NCBI RefSeq assembly: GCF_000423045.1
Contig: NZ_AUHF01000001.1
Span: 992,001 to 1,056,000 of the forward strand
Source: Christiangramia portivictoriae DSM 23547
GTDB lineage: Bacteria; Bacteroidota; Bacteroidia; Flavobacteriales; Flavobacteriaceae
Direction: 5' to 3'
DNA: 64,000 bases
Shown: positions 25,278 through 34,181 of the stretch, piece after piece
Position numbering within the stretch: the stretch's first letter is position 1
Layout of the letters: every line of letters begins with the position of its first letter
Translations under genes and position numbers: made by a program
Notes under the pieces: model-generated
Seen by the model: the letters and a program-made list of their open reading frames with translations, nothing else
The model's database searches: none
Told to the model about the DNA's origin: nothing

Positions 25278-26792
25278 ATGCAGCACTTCATCTTAACACG
25301 ATTCAATCTAAAAAAAGAAGACTGGCGAGAAGATAAAAATGCCCAAGAAGTTTTAAATGAAACATGGGAAAAAGACCGGGTTAAATTATTTAAAAAATTT
25401 TGCCTGCCTTCTGTTTTAGGACAGACGAATAAAAATTTCCGTTGGATGATATTTTTTCAGAATAATCCCAGCCAAACCATTAAAGAATTACTTGGGGAAC
25501 TTGCAGTCTATTCCTTTATTGAGACCGTTATGCTAAATAGCTTTGAGGAATTTCAACAAAAATTACCTAATATCGTAGCTAAGAAAATTTCCTATAATAA
25601 AGGGAATTTGCTCACCACCAGGCTGGATAATGATGATGGGATCAATAAAAGATTTGTGGAAAAACTTCAGGATGCCGCATCAGGTCTGAACCAAGATACG
25701 CTAATCTATTTTCCTTTTGGGCTATTCCTTGATTACGGAAAAAATTGCCGTTTAGGAATGTATAAATACCCATATAACCAATTTTTAAGCCTTTTCGAAA
25801 GGGTGCGGGAAAACGAGAATATTAATACGGTTCTTTCCAAAGCTCATGACGCCTGGGGTGATCACCCAGTAAGAGAGCTGAATGATAAAGATGCGTGGCT
25901 ACAGGTAGTGCATCATCAGAATATGCTCAATTCTTTTCTGGGAGTCCCGGTATATAGTTACCGGCTGAAAAAGTTCAACATTAAAAGAATCAAATTTCCC
26001 ATCTGGTATGATCTAAAACTGCTGGTAAAGGGTCTTAGAAGACGGAAAGAGCGGATTTTAGGAAATTTGACTGCCGGTAACATACCAACTCCTGAGGAAT
26101 CCTTCGATCTGCCAGGAACCTGGATCGGGAAACTTTTGAACAAACAAGAAGTGATGGTGGTTCAGATTGGTTCTAATGATGGAAAGAGCGGTGATCCTTT
26201 ATTTAATTTGATCGCGAAGTGGAAATCCTGGAAAGCGCTTTTTGTGGAACCTGTTCCTTATCTTTTTGACCAGTTAAAACAAAATTACGGGGAAGTAGAG
26301 AGATTTACCTTTGAAAACAGGGCAGTTAATGATGGCAGTGAGCAAATCTTCTATTCCGTGCCAGAGAATATTCATGATAAAATACCAGATCTCCCTGTAT
26401 GGGTAGAACAACTCGGTTCTTTCAAAAAGAACAGTATAACAGGTCATCTGCAGGGTAAGCTTGAACCTTATATCGAGGAAATTATTGTTCAGGGAATCAC
26501 ACTTTCTGAATTGCTGAAAAAAAATAAAGTGGAAAGGATAGATCTGTTGCATATTGACGCAGAAGGATATGACTGGATAATTCTCTCACAATTGGATCTT
26601 AGCACATTTAGGCCTGAAATTATCTTATATGAACATAAACATCTTCCCATTGATGAAAAACAGGCTTCTCTATTTTTCCTGAAAAGTTATAATTACCTGA
26701 TCTATCATTTAGGTTCTGATTACCTGTGCATTCAAAAATCAAAAAAGAATCAAAAACTTACTAAAGGTTTAAAAGGCAGAAAAATAGCATGA
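25278..26792 (+). CDS. Fusion: putative rhamnosyltransferase domain plus FkbM-type methyltransferase
   Basis: A 504-residue two-domain protein. Residues 1 to about 245 match the putative rhamnosyltransferase family (PF11316 type): HFILTRFNLKKEDW, KKFCLPSVLGQTNKNFRWMI, TTRLDNDDGINKRF with the acidic metal site, and the conserved region through VYSYRLKKF. Residues about 280-490 are an FkbM-family SAM methyltransferase: VVQIGSNDGKSGDP (motif I, about 292), LFVEPVPYLFDQL, and IDLLHIDAEGYDWIIL. The single protein could add a sugar and methylate it, or methylate the growing chain end. Which hydroxyl is methylated is unknown. The frame is continuous, with no sign of a sequencing join. It overlaps the next gene by four bases. 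Confidence 0.82.
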   Translation: MQHFILTRFNLKKEDWREDKNAQEVLNETWEKDRVKLFKKFCLPSVLGQTNKNFRWMIFFQNNPSQTIKELLGELAVYSFIETVMLNSFEEFQQKLPNIVAKKISYNKGNLLTTRLDNDDGINKRFVEKLQDAASGLNQDTLIYFPFGLFLDYGKNCRLGMYKYPYNQFLSLFERVRENENINTVLSKAHDAWGDHPVRELNDKDAWLQVVHHQNMLNSFLGVPVYSYRLKKFNIKRIKFPIWYDLKLLVKGLRRRKERILGNLTAGNIPTPEESFDLPGTWIGKLLNKQEVMVVQIGSNDGKSGDPLFNLIAKWKSWKALFVEPVPYLFDQLKQNYGEVERFTFENRAVNDGSEQIFYSVPENIHDKIPDLPVWVEQLGSFKKNSITGHLQGKLEPYIEEIIVQGITLSELLKKNKVERIDLLHIDAEGYDWIILSQLDLSTFRPEIILYEHKHLPIDEKQASLFFLKSYNYLIYHLGSDYLCIQKSKKNQKLTKGLKGRKIA

Positions 26793-27625
26793 AAACTGAC
26801 CTAGCTTATATCACCTTATTATCAAGCCCGGAATATTTGAAGGGTGTTCTGGTCCTGGCGAAATCGTTAAAAAAGGTAAAAAGCAGATTTCCTTTGGTGG
26901 TTTTAATGCCATCAGATTTCATTCAGGACCACGAAAGAATACTTTCCATTTTATCTGGAAATAGACTGGAGTGGCTTGAGCTGCCTGGAAATTTCACCAT
27001 ACCTGAGAGAAATTCCAGATATATGCATTCGCGGCGCTGGGTGAATACGTATGATAAACTGCAGGTGTTCGGTCTTACGAAATTTACGAAGCTGGTTTTC
27101 CTGGACAGCGACATGCTGGTGGTTAAAAATATTGATAACTTATTTGATAAACCTCATCTTACCTTCGCCGCAGCATCTGAACAGGTAAGTGGTTATGAAA
27201 GCTGGGACATGCCTAATACCGGGATGATGGTAATTGAACCTGAACCTGGGCTGGGGGAAAAAATTTTCATGAACTGGTGGGAAGTCCAGTCCGGTAAAAC
27301 AGACTTTTCTGACCAGGATCTGGTGCACTATTACTACCGGGATAAATTTAAGAATTCTGCAACATGGAGAGTACCGGCGACCTACAATTCTTTCGTATTT
27401 CTTCTGGACAAGATCATTGATGAAAAAGGATATAACCTTCAGGTAGGCTCACCTGATGAAAAGACCATTTCTGTGTTGCATTTCGCAATGAAGGATCGAC
27501 CATGGATGATGTCGTTTTATGATAAATATTTATTTTATCTTCAAAAGTTATCCAGAAGAAAATTTAAGGAAATAAGTGCATATCAATTATATTTCAATAT
27601 GTTGTCCAGCATAAAAATTAAATAA
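26789..27625 (+). CDS. Glycosyltransferase family 8 (glycogenin/LgtC-like)
   Basis: A 278-residue GT-A enzyme. ITLLSSPEYLKGVLVLAKSL opens the fold, the DxD motif is FLDSDMLVVKNID (about residues 103-115), PNTGMMVIEPEPGLGEK and DFSDQDLVHYYY follow, and VLHFAMKDRPW near the C-terminus supplies the His that binds UDP-phosphate. Family 8 enzymes use UDP-Glc, UDP-Gal or UDP-GlcNAc-type donors with retention. It overlaps the upstream fusion gene by ATGA and ends six bases before a GTG-started GT2 gene. Confidence 0.87.
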   Translation: MKTDLAYITLLSSPEYLKGVLVLAKSLKKVKSRFPLVVLMPSDFIQDHERILSILSGNRLEWLELPGNFTIPERNSRYMHSRRWVNTYDKLQVFGLTKFTKLVFLDSDMLVVKNIDNLFDKPHLTFAAASEQVSGYESWDMPNTGMMVIEPEPGLGEKIFMNWWEVQSGKTDFSDQDLVHYYYRDKFKNSATWRVPATYNSFVFLLDKIIDEKGYNLQVGSPDEKTISVLHFAMKDRPWMMSFYDKYLFYLQKLSRRKFKEISAYQLYFNMLSSIKIK

Positions 27626-27631
27626 TTCATT

Positions 27632-28588
27632 GTGAACCATCTTACTCCCCAGGTTTCTGTTATCATACCAACTTACAATAGAGGTTGTTTTCTGGGTGAA
27701 ACAATAGACTCAGTTCGAGCACAAACATTTATAAGCTGGGAGTGTATCGTAGTGGATGATGGCTCTGATGACTACACGAAAGAATTGATGGAGTTTTATT
27801 GTAGCAGGGATTCCAGGATCACTTATCATATAAGACCGAAAAACCGAATAAAAGGTGCCAATGCCTGCCGTAATTACGGTTTTGAAAACAGTAAAGGAAA
27901 TTATATTAACTGGTTTGATAGTGATGACCTTATGCATCCTGAAAAACTGGAGCAACAGGTCACCGCTTTACAAAATTCCTCGCATGCGTTCTGCGTTTGT
28001 CAAACCGCTATGTTTCAAGACAAAATAGAAAACGATCTCCCGCTTCGATTCAAAAAAATTATTTCACAAGAGTTTTTTTATGATTACCTCCGCATGAAAA
28101 TTGGCTGGTTAACCCAGGCTCCATTGTGGACAAGAGATTTTATCGAGAAACAGAATAAGTTATTCGATGAAGAATTGCAAGCAGCTCAGGAATGGGAATT
28201 CCATCTAAGGATGCTGAAAAATGTAGAAGAATACGTTGTCCTTCCTGATGTCCTGGTCTACTTCCGGAGGCATGATATAGGAATCACCTATAACGCGGAG
28301 GAAGATAAGCGTTTTTGGTCGTATTACCAGGCAAGAATAAAACTCTACCGTAATGAACATTTGGAACTGGATGAAAAAGAACTGGATTTTTTAAAAGCTT
28401 ACCTTTTAAATGGCTTCAAAAAAATGGTTAGAGAAAATAGCGGTTTTGCTTTTAAAGCTTTCCAGGAATTTATCCTTCCAGATCCATCCATCAATACTTC
28501 TGCAAAATTCGCAGGTTTCCTATCTTTAGTGTCCTTTCGTCTGTTCAAACGAGGAAATTTTATGCTGCAAAAAATAGAGTTTTCATGA
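27632..28588 (+). CDS. Glycosyltransferase family 2
   Basis: A 318-residue GT2 protein, starting at GTG 27632 (MNHLTPQ) because the first beta strand VSVIIPTYNRGCFLGETIDS begins only seven residues later. Visible motifs are CIVVDDGSDDYTKE, RIKGANACRNYGFENSKGNY and the metal site NWFDSDDLMHPEKL. AAQEWEFHLRM carries the presumed base region. The next gene (28585) is a close relative with the same KGA(N/S)xCRNYG segment, suggesting duplication. It overlaps that gene by four bases. Confidence 0.86.
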   Translation: MNHLTPQVSVIIPTYNRGCFLGETIDSVRAQTFISWECIVVDDGSDDYTKELMEFYCSRDSRITYHIRPKNRIKGANACRNYGFENSKGNYINWFDSDDLMHPEKLEQQVTALQNSSHAFCVCQTAMFQDKIENDLPLRFKKIISQEFFYDYLRMKIGWLTQAPLWTRDFIEKQNKLFDEELQAAQEWEFHLRMLKNVEEYVVLPDVLVYFRRHDIGITYNAEEDKRFWSYYQARIKLYRNEHLELDEKELDFLKAYLLNGFKKMVRENSGFAFKAFQEFILPDPSINTSAKFAGFLSLVSFRLFKRGNFMLQKIEFS

Positions 28589-29490
28589 GGCAAAAGTTAA
28601 TTTCCATTATTATACCGGTTTATAACAGGGAAAAACTCATTTTAAGAACCCTGAAATCTGTCAAAGCCCAATCATTCAATAACTGGGAATGTCTTATTGT
28701 AGATGACGGATCTACAGACTACACTATACAAAACATAGAACGTTTTATTGGTAATGATGAGCGGTTCAGGTTATATTCCAGGCCAGCAGATAGTCCAAAG
28801 GGAGCCAGTTCCTGTAGGAATTACGGCATTACCCTTTCTAATGGCGATCTAATCCAGTTCCTGGATTCGGATGACCTATTACATCAGGATAAAATATTAA
28901 GACAGGTTGAAGTATATAACGGAGGAAATGTATTAATTATCGGAAAATGGGGAGGTTTTACTAAAGAAACCGATCTAAGTTCACGTTTTAAATATAAATA
29001 TGGCGCTTACCGAAATTTTCAATCGGGTATAAGCTTACTGAATAACTTTGGAAATAAGAATGAATTTTTCCCCTTGCATGTATATCTTACCCCCAGGTCG
29101 TTGATAAAAGAGGCAGGTTACTGGGATGAAGAGCTTACCAATAATGATGATGCTGAGTTCTTTGCACGAGTTATCCTAAATGCTGATAAAATAAAATTCG
29201 TTTCTGAAGCGGTAGCCTATTATAGGTACGATGTGCCGGAAAATTTAAGTTCGCTGGATTCCAAAGAGAAAATAAAAAGTTTGATGAAGAGTTGGCAAAA
29301 GATCGAGGCAGAATTAAAAATCAGAAACCTGAATGTGATATATGTGCAGAATGCCAAATTTCAGCTTTATAAGCAATTAGAATCAAGCTTTCCGGAAATC
29401 CTAAATATGGAAAATACATTTTTTGCCGACAGGAAAAATGGTCCGGGCCAGGGTATTTTGGCATGGTTAAAATCTAAAATCTCGTTATAG
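28585..29490 (+). CDS. Glycosyltransferase family 2
   Basis: A 301-residue GT2 enzyme with ISIIIPVYNREKLILRTLKS, CLIVDDGSTDYTIQ, SPKGASSCRNYGITLSNGDL and metal site QFLDSDDLLHQDK. NNDDAEFFARVIL is in the acceptor region. The overall layout follows that of the upstream gene and of 34990-35931, and the KGxxxCRNYG segment is shared by all three, so they probably derive from one ancestor and may transfer similar sugars. The start overlaps the previous stop codon (ATGA), so translation is likely coupled. Confidence 0.86.
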   Translation: MRQKLISIIIPVYNREKLILRTLKSVKAQSFNNWECLIVDDGSTDYTIQNIERFIGNDERFRLYSRPADSPKGASSCRNYGITLSNGDLIQFLDSDDLLHQDKILRQVEVYNGGNVLIIGKWGGFTKETDLSSRFKYKYGAYRNFQSGISLLNNFGNKNEFFPLHVYLTPRSLIKEAGYWDEELTNNDDAEFFARVILNADKIKFVSEAVAYYRYDVPENLSSLDSKEKIKSLMKSWQKIEAELKIRNLNVIYVQNAKFQLYKQLESSFPEILNMENTFFADRKNGPGQGILAWLKSKISL

Positions 29491-29494
29491 GCTT

Positions 29495-30715
29495 ATGAGC
29501 AAAACCATTGTTTTTAAGATCTGGAAATTCCCGGAGCTTTCTGAAACCTTTGTGGTGAATCAGATAGTAATTGCGAAAAAATTGGGATATCGTGTAAAAG
29601 TGCTGGTGGAGGAAGTTCAGGATATACAAGGCAACGCTAATACTGCAATTTTTGATCGTTATGAAATTGAAAAGGACATCATTAAAGAGGATTATAAGAT
29701 TCCAAAAAAGAAGTTCTCAAGATGGGTTAAGGGCGGGATGCTATTTTTGAGAAATATTGATAAGTGGAAACAATTCAGGAAATTTTCGAAACTGGCTTTA
29801 AAAAGGGATACTACGTTGATCTACCAGTTTGATTTTTACCGTCGGTTTAAAAATGCGGATGTTTTTCATATCCAGTTTGGGACAAATAAACATCCCTTTG
29901 ACTTACTTAAAATTTGCGGTTTACTAGAAGGTGAACTGGTGGTTAGCTTTCATGGGCATGATTTATTTTTTCCTATCAATAACCGGATACACAATGACGG
30001 TTACTACAACCATCTTATTAATGCCTCAAAATATTTGATCGCCAATACAGTTTTCTTAAAAGAGAAATTACTGCAAATCAATGCCCCGCACGAAAAAATA
30101 AAAGTCATTCCCGTGACTATAGACATAAATGAATTTCCGTTTCCGGAGAAAAAGAAATCCGCTAAAACGATCAAACTGGTTACTGTGGGCAGGCTGGATA
30201 AATTAAAAGGACAGCGTTATGGGATAGAGGCGGTTAAGATACTTTTAGCGAAAGGCTATGATGTTAGGTATATCCTGGCAGGAGCCGGAAATGAGATGTC
30301 TGCGCTCAGGGAACAGGTCAAAAAACTGGAAATTGAGGAAGTCGTTAGTTTTAAAGGAGCGATAAACCCCGCAGAAGTTGTGGGCCTGTTGCAGGATGCT
30401 GATATCTTTTTGATGACTTCAGTTAAAAATGCGAAGGGTGAGGAGGAAAGCCAGGGGCTGGTGGTTGCGGAAGCACAGGCATGCGGCTTGCCGGTGGTTG
30501 CCTTTAGATCTGGCGGGGTGCCGTATACCATGTTGGAAAATAAATCGGGCATACTTTGTGAACCAAGGAATGCGGAATGTATGGCAGCCAGTATTGAAAA
30601 ACTGATTTTGGATAAAACTTATAGGAAAGAAATGGGGGCTCGCGGTAGAAAGTTCATCCTTGAGAATTTTTCAGAAAAATCTGTAAAGGAAAAATGGAAA
30701 TTCATTTATGGGTAA
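29495..30715 (+). CDS. Glycosyltransferase family 4 (WcaL/AmsK-like)
   Basis: A 406-residue GT-B enzyme whose start carries KFPELSETFVVNQI-type sequence (here IWKFPELSETFVVNQIVIAK), the same subgroup as 24031-25260. Other motifs are VFHIQFGTNKHPFDLLK, LVVSFHGHDLFFP, LVTVGRLDKLKGQRYGIEAV and the EX7E region EEESQGLVVAEAQACGLPVV. A retaining cytoplasmic transferase is expected. It follows the GT2 gene by four bases and is separated from the next gene by 38 bases, the largest gap in this stretch. Confidence 0.87.
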   Translation: MSKTIVFKIWKFPELSETFVVNQIVIAKKLGYRVKVLVEEVQDIQGNANTAIFDRYEIEKDIIKEDYKIPKKKFSRWVKGGMLFLRNIDKWKQFRKFSKLALKRDTTLIYQFDFYRRFKNADVFHIQFGTNKHPFDLLKICGLLEGELVVSFHGHDLFFPINNRIHNDGYYNHLINASKYLIANTVFLKEKLLQINAPHEKIKVIPVTIDINEFPFPEKKKSAKTIKLVTVGRLDKLKGQRYGIEAVKILLAKGYDVRYILAGAGNEMSALREQVKKLEIEEVVSFKGAINPAEVVGLLQDADIFLMTSVKNAKGEEESQGLVVAEAQACGLPVVAFRSGGVPYTMLENKSGILCEPRNAECMAASIEKLILDKTYRKEMGARGRKFILENFSEKSVKEKWKFIYG

Positions 30716-30753
30716 TAATTATGTTTTCAGAATGCTTTCATTAATGTTGATAA

Positions 30754-31710
30754 ATGAAAAATAGACCTTCCAAAATTATAAAGGCTGGGATCAAAAAAAT
30801 TCTATATAAATTCTTTCATTTATACCGAGGGAAATATATAGGCATTCATTTGCAGGGTGGTTTATGTAATAAATTACACTGCCTTGCGAGTGCCTGTGAA
30901 ATTGCCCTTAAAGAGCATGCCAAGCTAATAGAACCCAAATTTGGCTGGAAAGAAAAAATTCTATTTTCTGAAATCTATGATCTTGAACATTTTAACCGTT
31001 CGTTTTTTGAGACAACAGGCGTAAAAGATTTGATGATTTCCAGGGAGGACTATGAAAAATCTGAGTTTCAGAATAAATCAGTGGAAAACGTTATTTCGCT
31101 TTGGGATCATTCCGAGAAAAACCTGAAAAGATCAAGAGATTCTAATTCGGTCAAAAAGGACAGCATAATCATTAAATTACTGTATGCATTACAATTACAA
31201 CCGAAATTTGAAATCATTGTTGAAGAGTATAGTCATAATCCTGATTACACTGCTGCGCAGATGAGAACGGAATCTGACTGGAGGCGGTATACCAGAGAAT
31301 TTAATGGTAAGGGTAAGGAAAGGATTTATATCCCGACGGAAGAGATCATTGATATGTTGGATGATTTCGTCATTTCCGGAAATCTGTTTTTTACCACCGG
31401 AGAAGAGCAGGAACACATGAGAGATTTATTTAAAGCAAAGGGTTTTAAAGCAGACTATTATTATGATCCCGCAAACGAATATGAAATCAATGCCGCGATT
31501 AATTTTGAGATCTGCTGCAGAGCTAAAAAATTTATAGGATTGTCCCGAAGCAGTTTCTCGAACCTGATTAGTTTAAAAAGAGCCGTCATTTTAAATAATG
31601 ATCAATCGTTTATTTATAACTATGATCATAAAATCCTAAAAAGAATAGACAAGGGTTTACAGTATAAAGCCGCTTTAAGCATTTCTGAAAAAACCGTAAT
31701 TTTAAATTGA
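30754..31710 (+). CDS. Probable fucosyltransferase-like glycosyltransferase (NodZ/POFUT-like fold)
   Basis: A 318-residue protein. IGIHLQGGLCNKLHCLASAC at about residues 30-49 resembles the GGLGNQL(F/L) opening of GDP-fucose GT-B enzymes, and near the C-terminus CRAKKFIGLSRSSFSNLISL resembles the nucleotide-binding segment of the GT23/GT65/GT68 group (FIG..SSFS). The middle region (about 90-200) is variable and Lys/Ser-rich. No GDP-fucose biosynthesis genes are present in the window. It may be a member of a poorly described family; donor identity is inferred only from these two segments. Confidence 0.5.
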   Translation: MKNRPSKIIKAGIKKILYKFFHLYRGKYIGIHLQGGLCNKLHCLASACEIALKEHAKLIEPKFGWKEKILFSEIYDLEHFNRSFFETTGVKDLMISREDYEKSEFQNKSVENVISLWDHSEKNLKRSRDSNSVKKDSIIIKLLYALQLQPKFEIIVEEYSHNPDYTAAQMRTESDWRRYTREFNGKGKERIYIPTEEIIDMLDDFVISGNLFFTTGEEQEHMRDLFKAKGFKADYYYDPANEYEINAAINFEICCRAKKFIGLSRSSFSNLISLKRAVILNNDQSFIYNYDHKILKRIDKGLQYKAALSISEKTVILN

Positions 31711-31714
31711 ATTT

Positions 31715-32500
31715 TTGAATAAGAAGGTATCTATTAATAAGGAACTGATTATTTTACTTACTGGAACTATTTATCCGAATAGTACGTCCATGCTGGCTGT
31801 AAAAGATCCCGTTACGAGGAAGAAGCAGTACCTGGAGGCTGTTAATTTTTACTTGGAAAAAACATCGAACAAGATCGTTTTTGTGGAAAATTCAAATTTT
31901 GAGTTTACAGGCTTCCCGCGAAATCCAGAACGGATTGAATATCTATCATTTCAATCACCAAAAGGCGCCTCAAAAAAAGGCAAGGGATTTCAGGAGCTTA
32001 AGATTATGGAATATGGTTTCGACAATTCGCGATTTTTAAAACAAACATCCTCCATAATCAAGATCACAGGTAGATTAAAAGTACTGAACATCAATACCCT
32101 CGCAAAACGCTTCAAGGATTTGAATAAATCGTTTGCCAATTTAATATATGCAGATCCGTTTGCGGTGAATAATGTTGATGCCAGGTGTTTCATGTTTAAT
32201 TTAAGTTTCTGGCATATTCTTAAAAAAACCGGTAACCTTATTGACGAAAAACACAACTATAATTTTGAATTGGCCCTCTGGGACGCCATTTACTTATATG
32301 AACTTGGTGAGGACAATCATTTTAAACCAATACCTATTCCGATTAGGATAATGGGTATCAGCGGAAGCTTCGGGAATACGTACAAGTATAATTTATTCGT
32401 ACATTATATACGATATATTAAAAAGTTTTATAACGTTATGTCGCATAAATCAAGAATAGATATACCTACCGGAAGGCGAAGTCTGGAATATATAAAATAA
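31715..32500 (+). CDS. Unrecognised protein in glycan locus, possible glycosyltransferase
   Basis: A 261-residue protein from a TTG start at 31715; the first strand KELIILLTGTIYPNSTSML begins nine residues in, so a later start would remove it. Features include FVENSNFEF, the segment IIKITGRLKVLNINTL at about residues 112-127, and YADPFAVNNVDARCFMFNLS. A conserved-looking acidic stretch NYNFELALWDAIYLY follows. The ITGR segment and the order of secondary structure suggest a GT-A-like enzyme, but no clear DxD motif or family is visible. It follows the fucosyltransferase-like gene by four bases and precedes a methyltransferase by one base. Confidence 0.55.
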   Translation: MNKKVSINKELIILLTGTIYPNSTSMLAVKDPVTRKKQYLEAVNFYLEKTSNKIVFVENSNFEFTGFPRNPERIEYLSFQSPKGASKKGKGFQELKIMEYGFDNSRFLKQTSSIIKITGRLKVLNINTLAKRFKDLNKSFANLIYADPFAVNNVDARCFMFNLSFWHILKKTGNLIDEKHNYNFELALWDAIYLYELGEDNHFKPIPIPIRIMGISGSFGNTYKYNLFVHYIRYIKKFYNVMSHKSRIDIPTGRRSLEYIK

Positions 32501-32501
32501 C

Positions 32502-33290
32502 ATGCAAAAAATTTTTAAAAAGGTTGCCTCAAAAATAGCCATGGAAAAAGATTTTTATCTAAAGGGACGGGGTTTTCTCTATGATGCTCATTACCTCGAG
32601 GTGAATAAGAGATCATTCCTGGAAAACCGTAAAAGGCCATTCCGAACAGGGATCATCAATTATTTACTATCCATATCTAAAACGGAATCCCACTATCTCG
32701 AAATTGGCGTAAGAAATCCTGATCATAATTTTAATCATATTCAGGCAGATCATAAATACAGCGTGGATCCGGGAATTGAATTTAAACCAAACCCCGTAGA
32801 TTTTAAGGTGACCAGTGATACTTTTTTCGAGCAGCTTTCAGCTGGAAAAATCCTGTCACCAAATCTTAAATTCGATGTGATCTTTATTGATGGTTTACAC
32901 CTGGCAGAGCAGGTAGACCGCGACATACAAAATTCTCTCAACTATATAAAGGACAACGGTTTTATAGTTTTGCATGATTGCAATCCTCCATCGGAATGGC
33001 ATGCCCGAGAGCTACATCGATATTGGTATACGCCGGCTAAACATTACTGGAACGGCACAACGTGGAAAGCTTTTTATAAATGGCGCTGTAATGCTGAAAT
33101 AAAATCCTGCTGTATAGATTCTGATTGGGGAGTGGGTATTCTGTCTAAAAACCAGCCGATAGGTGAGCCTGTTCAAAATATAAATCCTTTTTTTGAATTC
33201 AGCATTTTAGAAGAAACGAGAAATGAAAGTTTAAATTTATTGGAATTTGAGGCCTTTAAGGAATTAGATTTGAATGCGCCATCAAATTAA
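32502..33290 (+). CDS. Class I SAM-dependent methyltransferase
   Basis: A 262-residue protein with a Methyltransf_24-like core: HYLEIGVRNPDHNFNHI (motif I region, about residues 66-82), YSVDPGIEF, FDVIFIDGLHLAEQVDRDI and NGFIVLHDCNPPSEWHAREL. The Asp-Gly-x-His and His-Asp-Cys-Asn pairs are typical of methyltransferases that act on sugars in polysaccharide loci, possibly with a metal ion. The substrate is not predictable. It has its own ATG one base after the previous stop codon and a 34-base gap before the next GT2 gene. Confidence 0.78.
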   Translation: MQKIFKKVASKIAMEKDFYLKGRGFLYDAHYLEVNKRSFLENRKRPFRTGIINYLLSISKTESHYLEIGVRNPDHNFNHIQADHKYSVDPGIEFKPNPVDFKVTSDTFFEQLSAGKILSPNLKFDVIFIDGLHLAEQVDRDIQNSLNYIKDNGFIVLHDCNPPSEWHARELHRYWYTPAKHYWNGTTWKAFYKWRCNAEIKSCCIDSDWGVGILSKNQPIGEPVQNINPFFEFSILEETRNESLNLLEFEAFKELDLNAPSN

Positions 33291-33324
33291 TCAGTTTTAT
33301 TTTTACGTTTCTTAAATACAAAAT

Positions 33325-34149
33325 TTGAAAGAAAAAATTTCCATTATAATTCCCTGCTATAATGATAGTAGATTTCTTCCAGAAGCTTTGGAAAGGGCTA
33401 CTAATCAAAATTATGACCATAAGGAAATAATCGTGGTGGACGATGGTTCCAATGCTGCCACAAAAAAAGTGATAGCAGAAAACAGGGATAAAATAGACGT
33501 CTTACTAACCCAGGAAAATCTGGGTGTAAGCGCAGCGAGAAATAATGGAATTAGAAAGGCGTCAGGCGATTATATTTTGACCTGGGACAGCGACGATTAT
33601 TTTGAAAAGGACTTTATTAAGAAGGCCTTGGATTTTATTAAAGATCCAGAAACAGTACTGGTTTCCAGTTATTCCAGGTGGTTCGAAACAAATAGTGAAA
33701 GGATTTTTAAGCCTCGCGGAGGGAAATTAAAAGATGCTTTGTTTCAGAACGTGGCCATGGGATCTGCCTTTTTCAGAAAAAGCGATTGGGAAACGGTTCA
33801 GGGTTATGATGAAAAAATGCTGAAAGGCTATGAAGACTGGGAATTCTATCTTCGATTATTGCAAAATGGGGGAGAGGTTAAGATCATTCCTGAAGTATTA
33901 TTTCATTACAGAAATACACCAGGATCCAGGAATAAAAAGGCCAATCTTAACCGATTTGAAATTCTTGAGTATATTTATTTGAAACACGCCAACCTTTATA
34001 AAAATAATTTTGATCATTTTGTAAAACACATTTTAAATGAACAGAAGATAGCTACTGTATATAAACGTAAAATAATTCATAGCAAAGATTACAAAGTTGG
34101 AAAATCTATATTAAAACCTTTCAGATTACTTAGGTTTTTTAAAAAGTAA
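33325..34149 (+). CDS. Glycosyltransferase family 2
   Basis: A 274-residue GT2 enzyme from a TTG start at 33325; the strand ISIIIPCYNDSRFLPEALE begins at residue 5, so no other start is workable. It has EIIVVDDGSNAATK, the conserved NLGVSAARNNGIRKASGDY and the metal site TWDSDDYFEKDF. KGYEDWEFYLRLLQNG carries the acceptor-site Glu-Asp-Trp typical of this family. The C-terminus is short and basic. Donor unknown. Confidence 0.86.
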   Translation: MKEKISIIIPCYNDSRFLPEALERATNQNYDHKEIIVVDDGSNAATKKVIAENRDKIDVLLTQENLGVSAARNNGIRKASGDYILTWDSDDYFEKDFIKKALDFIKDPETVLVSSYSRWFETNSERIFKPRGGKLKDALFQNVAMGSAFFRKSDWETVQGYDEKMLKGYEDWEFYLRLLQNGGEVKIIPEVLFHYRNTPGSRNKKANLNRFEILEYIYLKHANLYKNNFDHFVKHILNEQKIATVYKRKIIHSKDYKVGKSILKPFRLLRFFKK

Positions 34150-34181
34150 ATCAACATCAATTCGCAGATTACTATCTTAAA

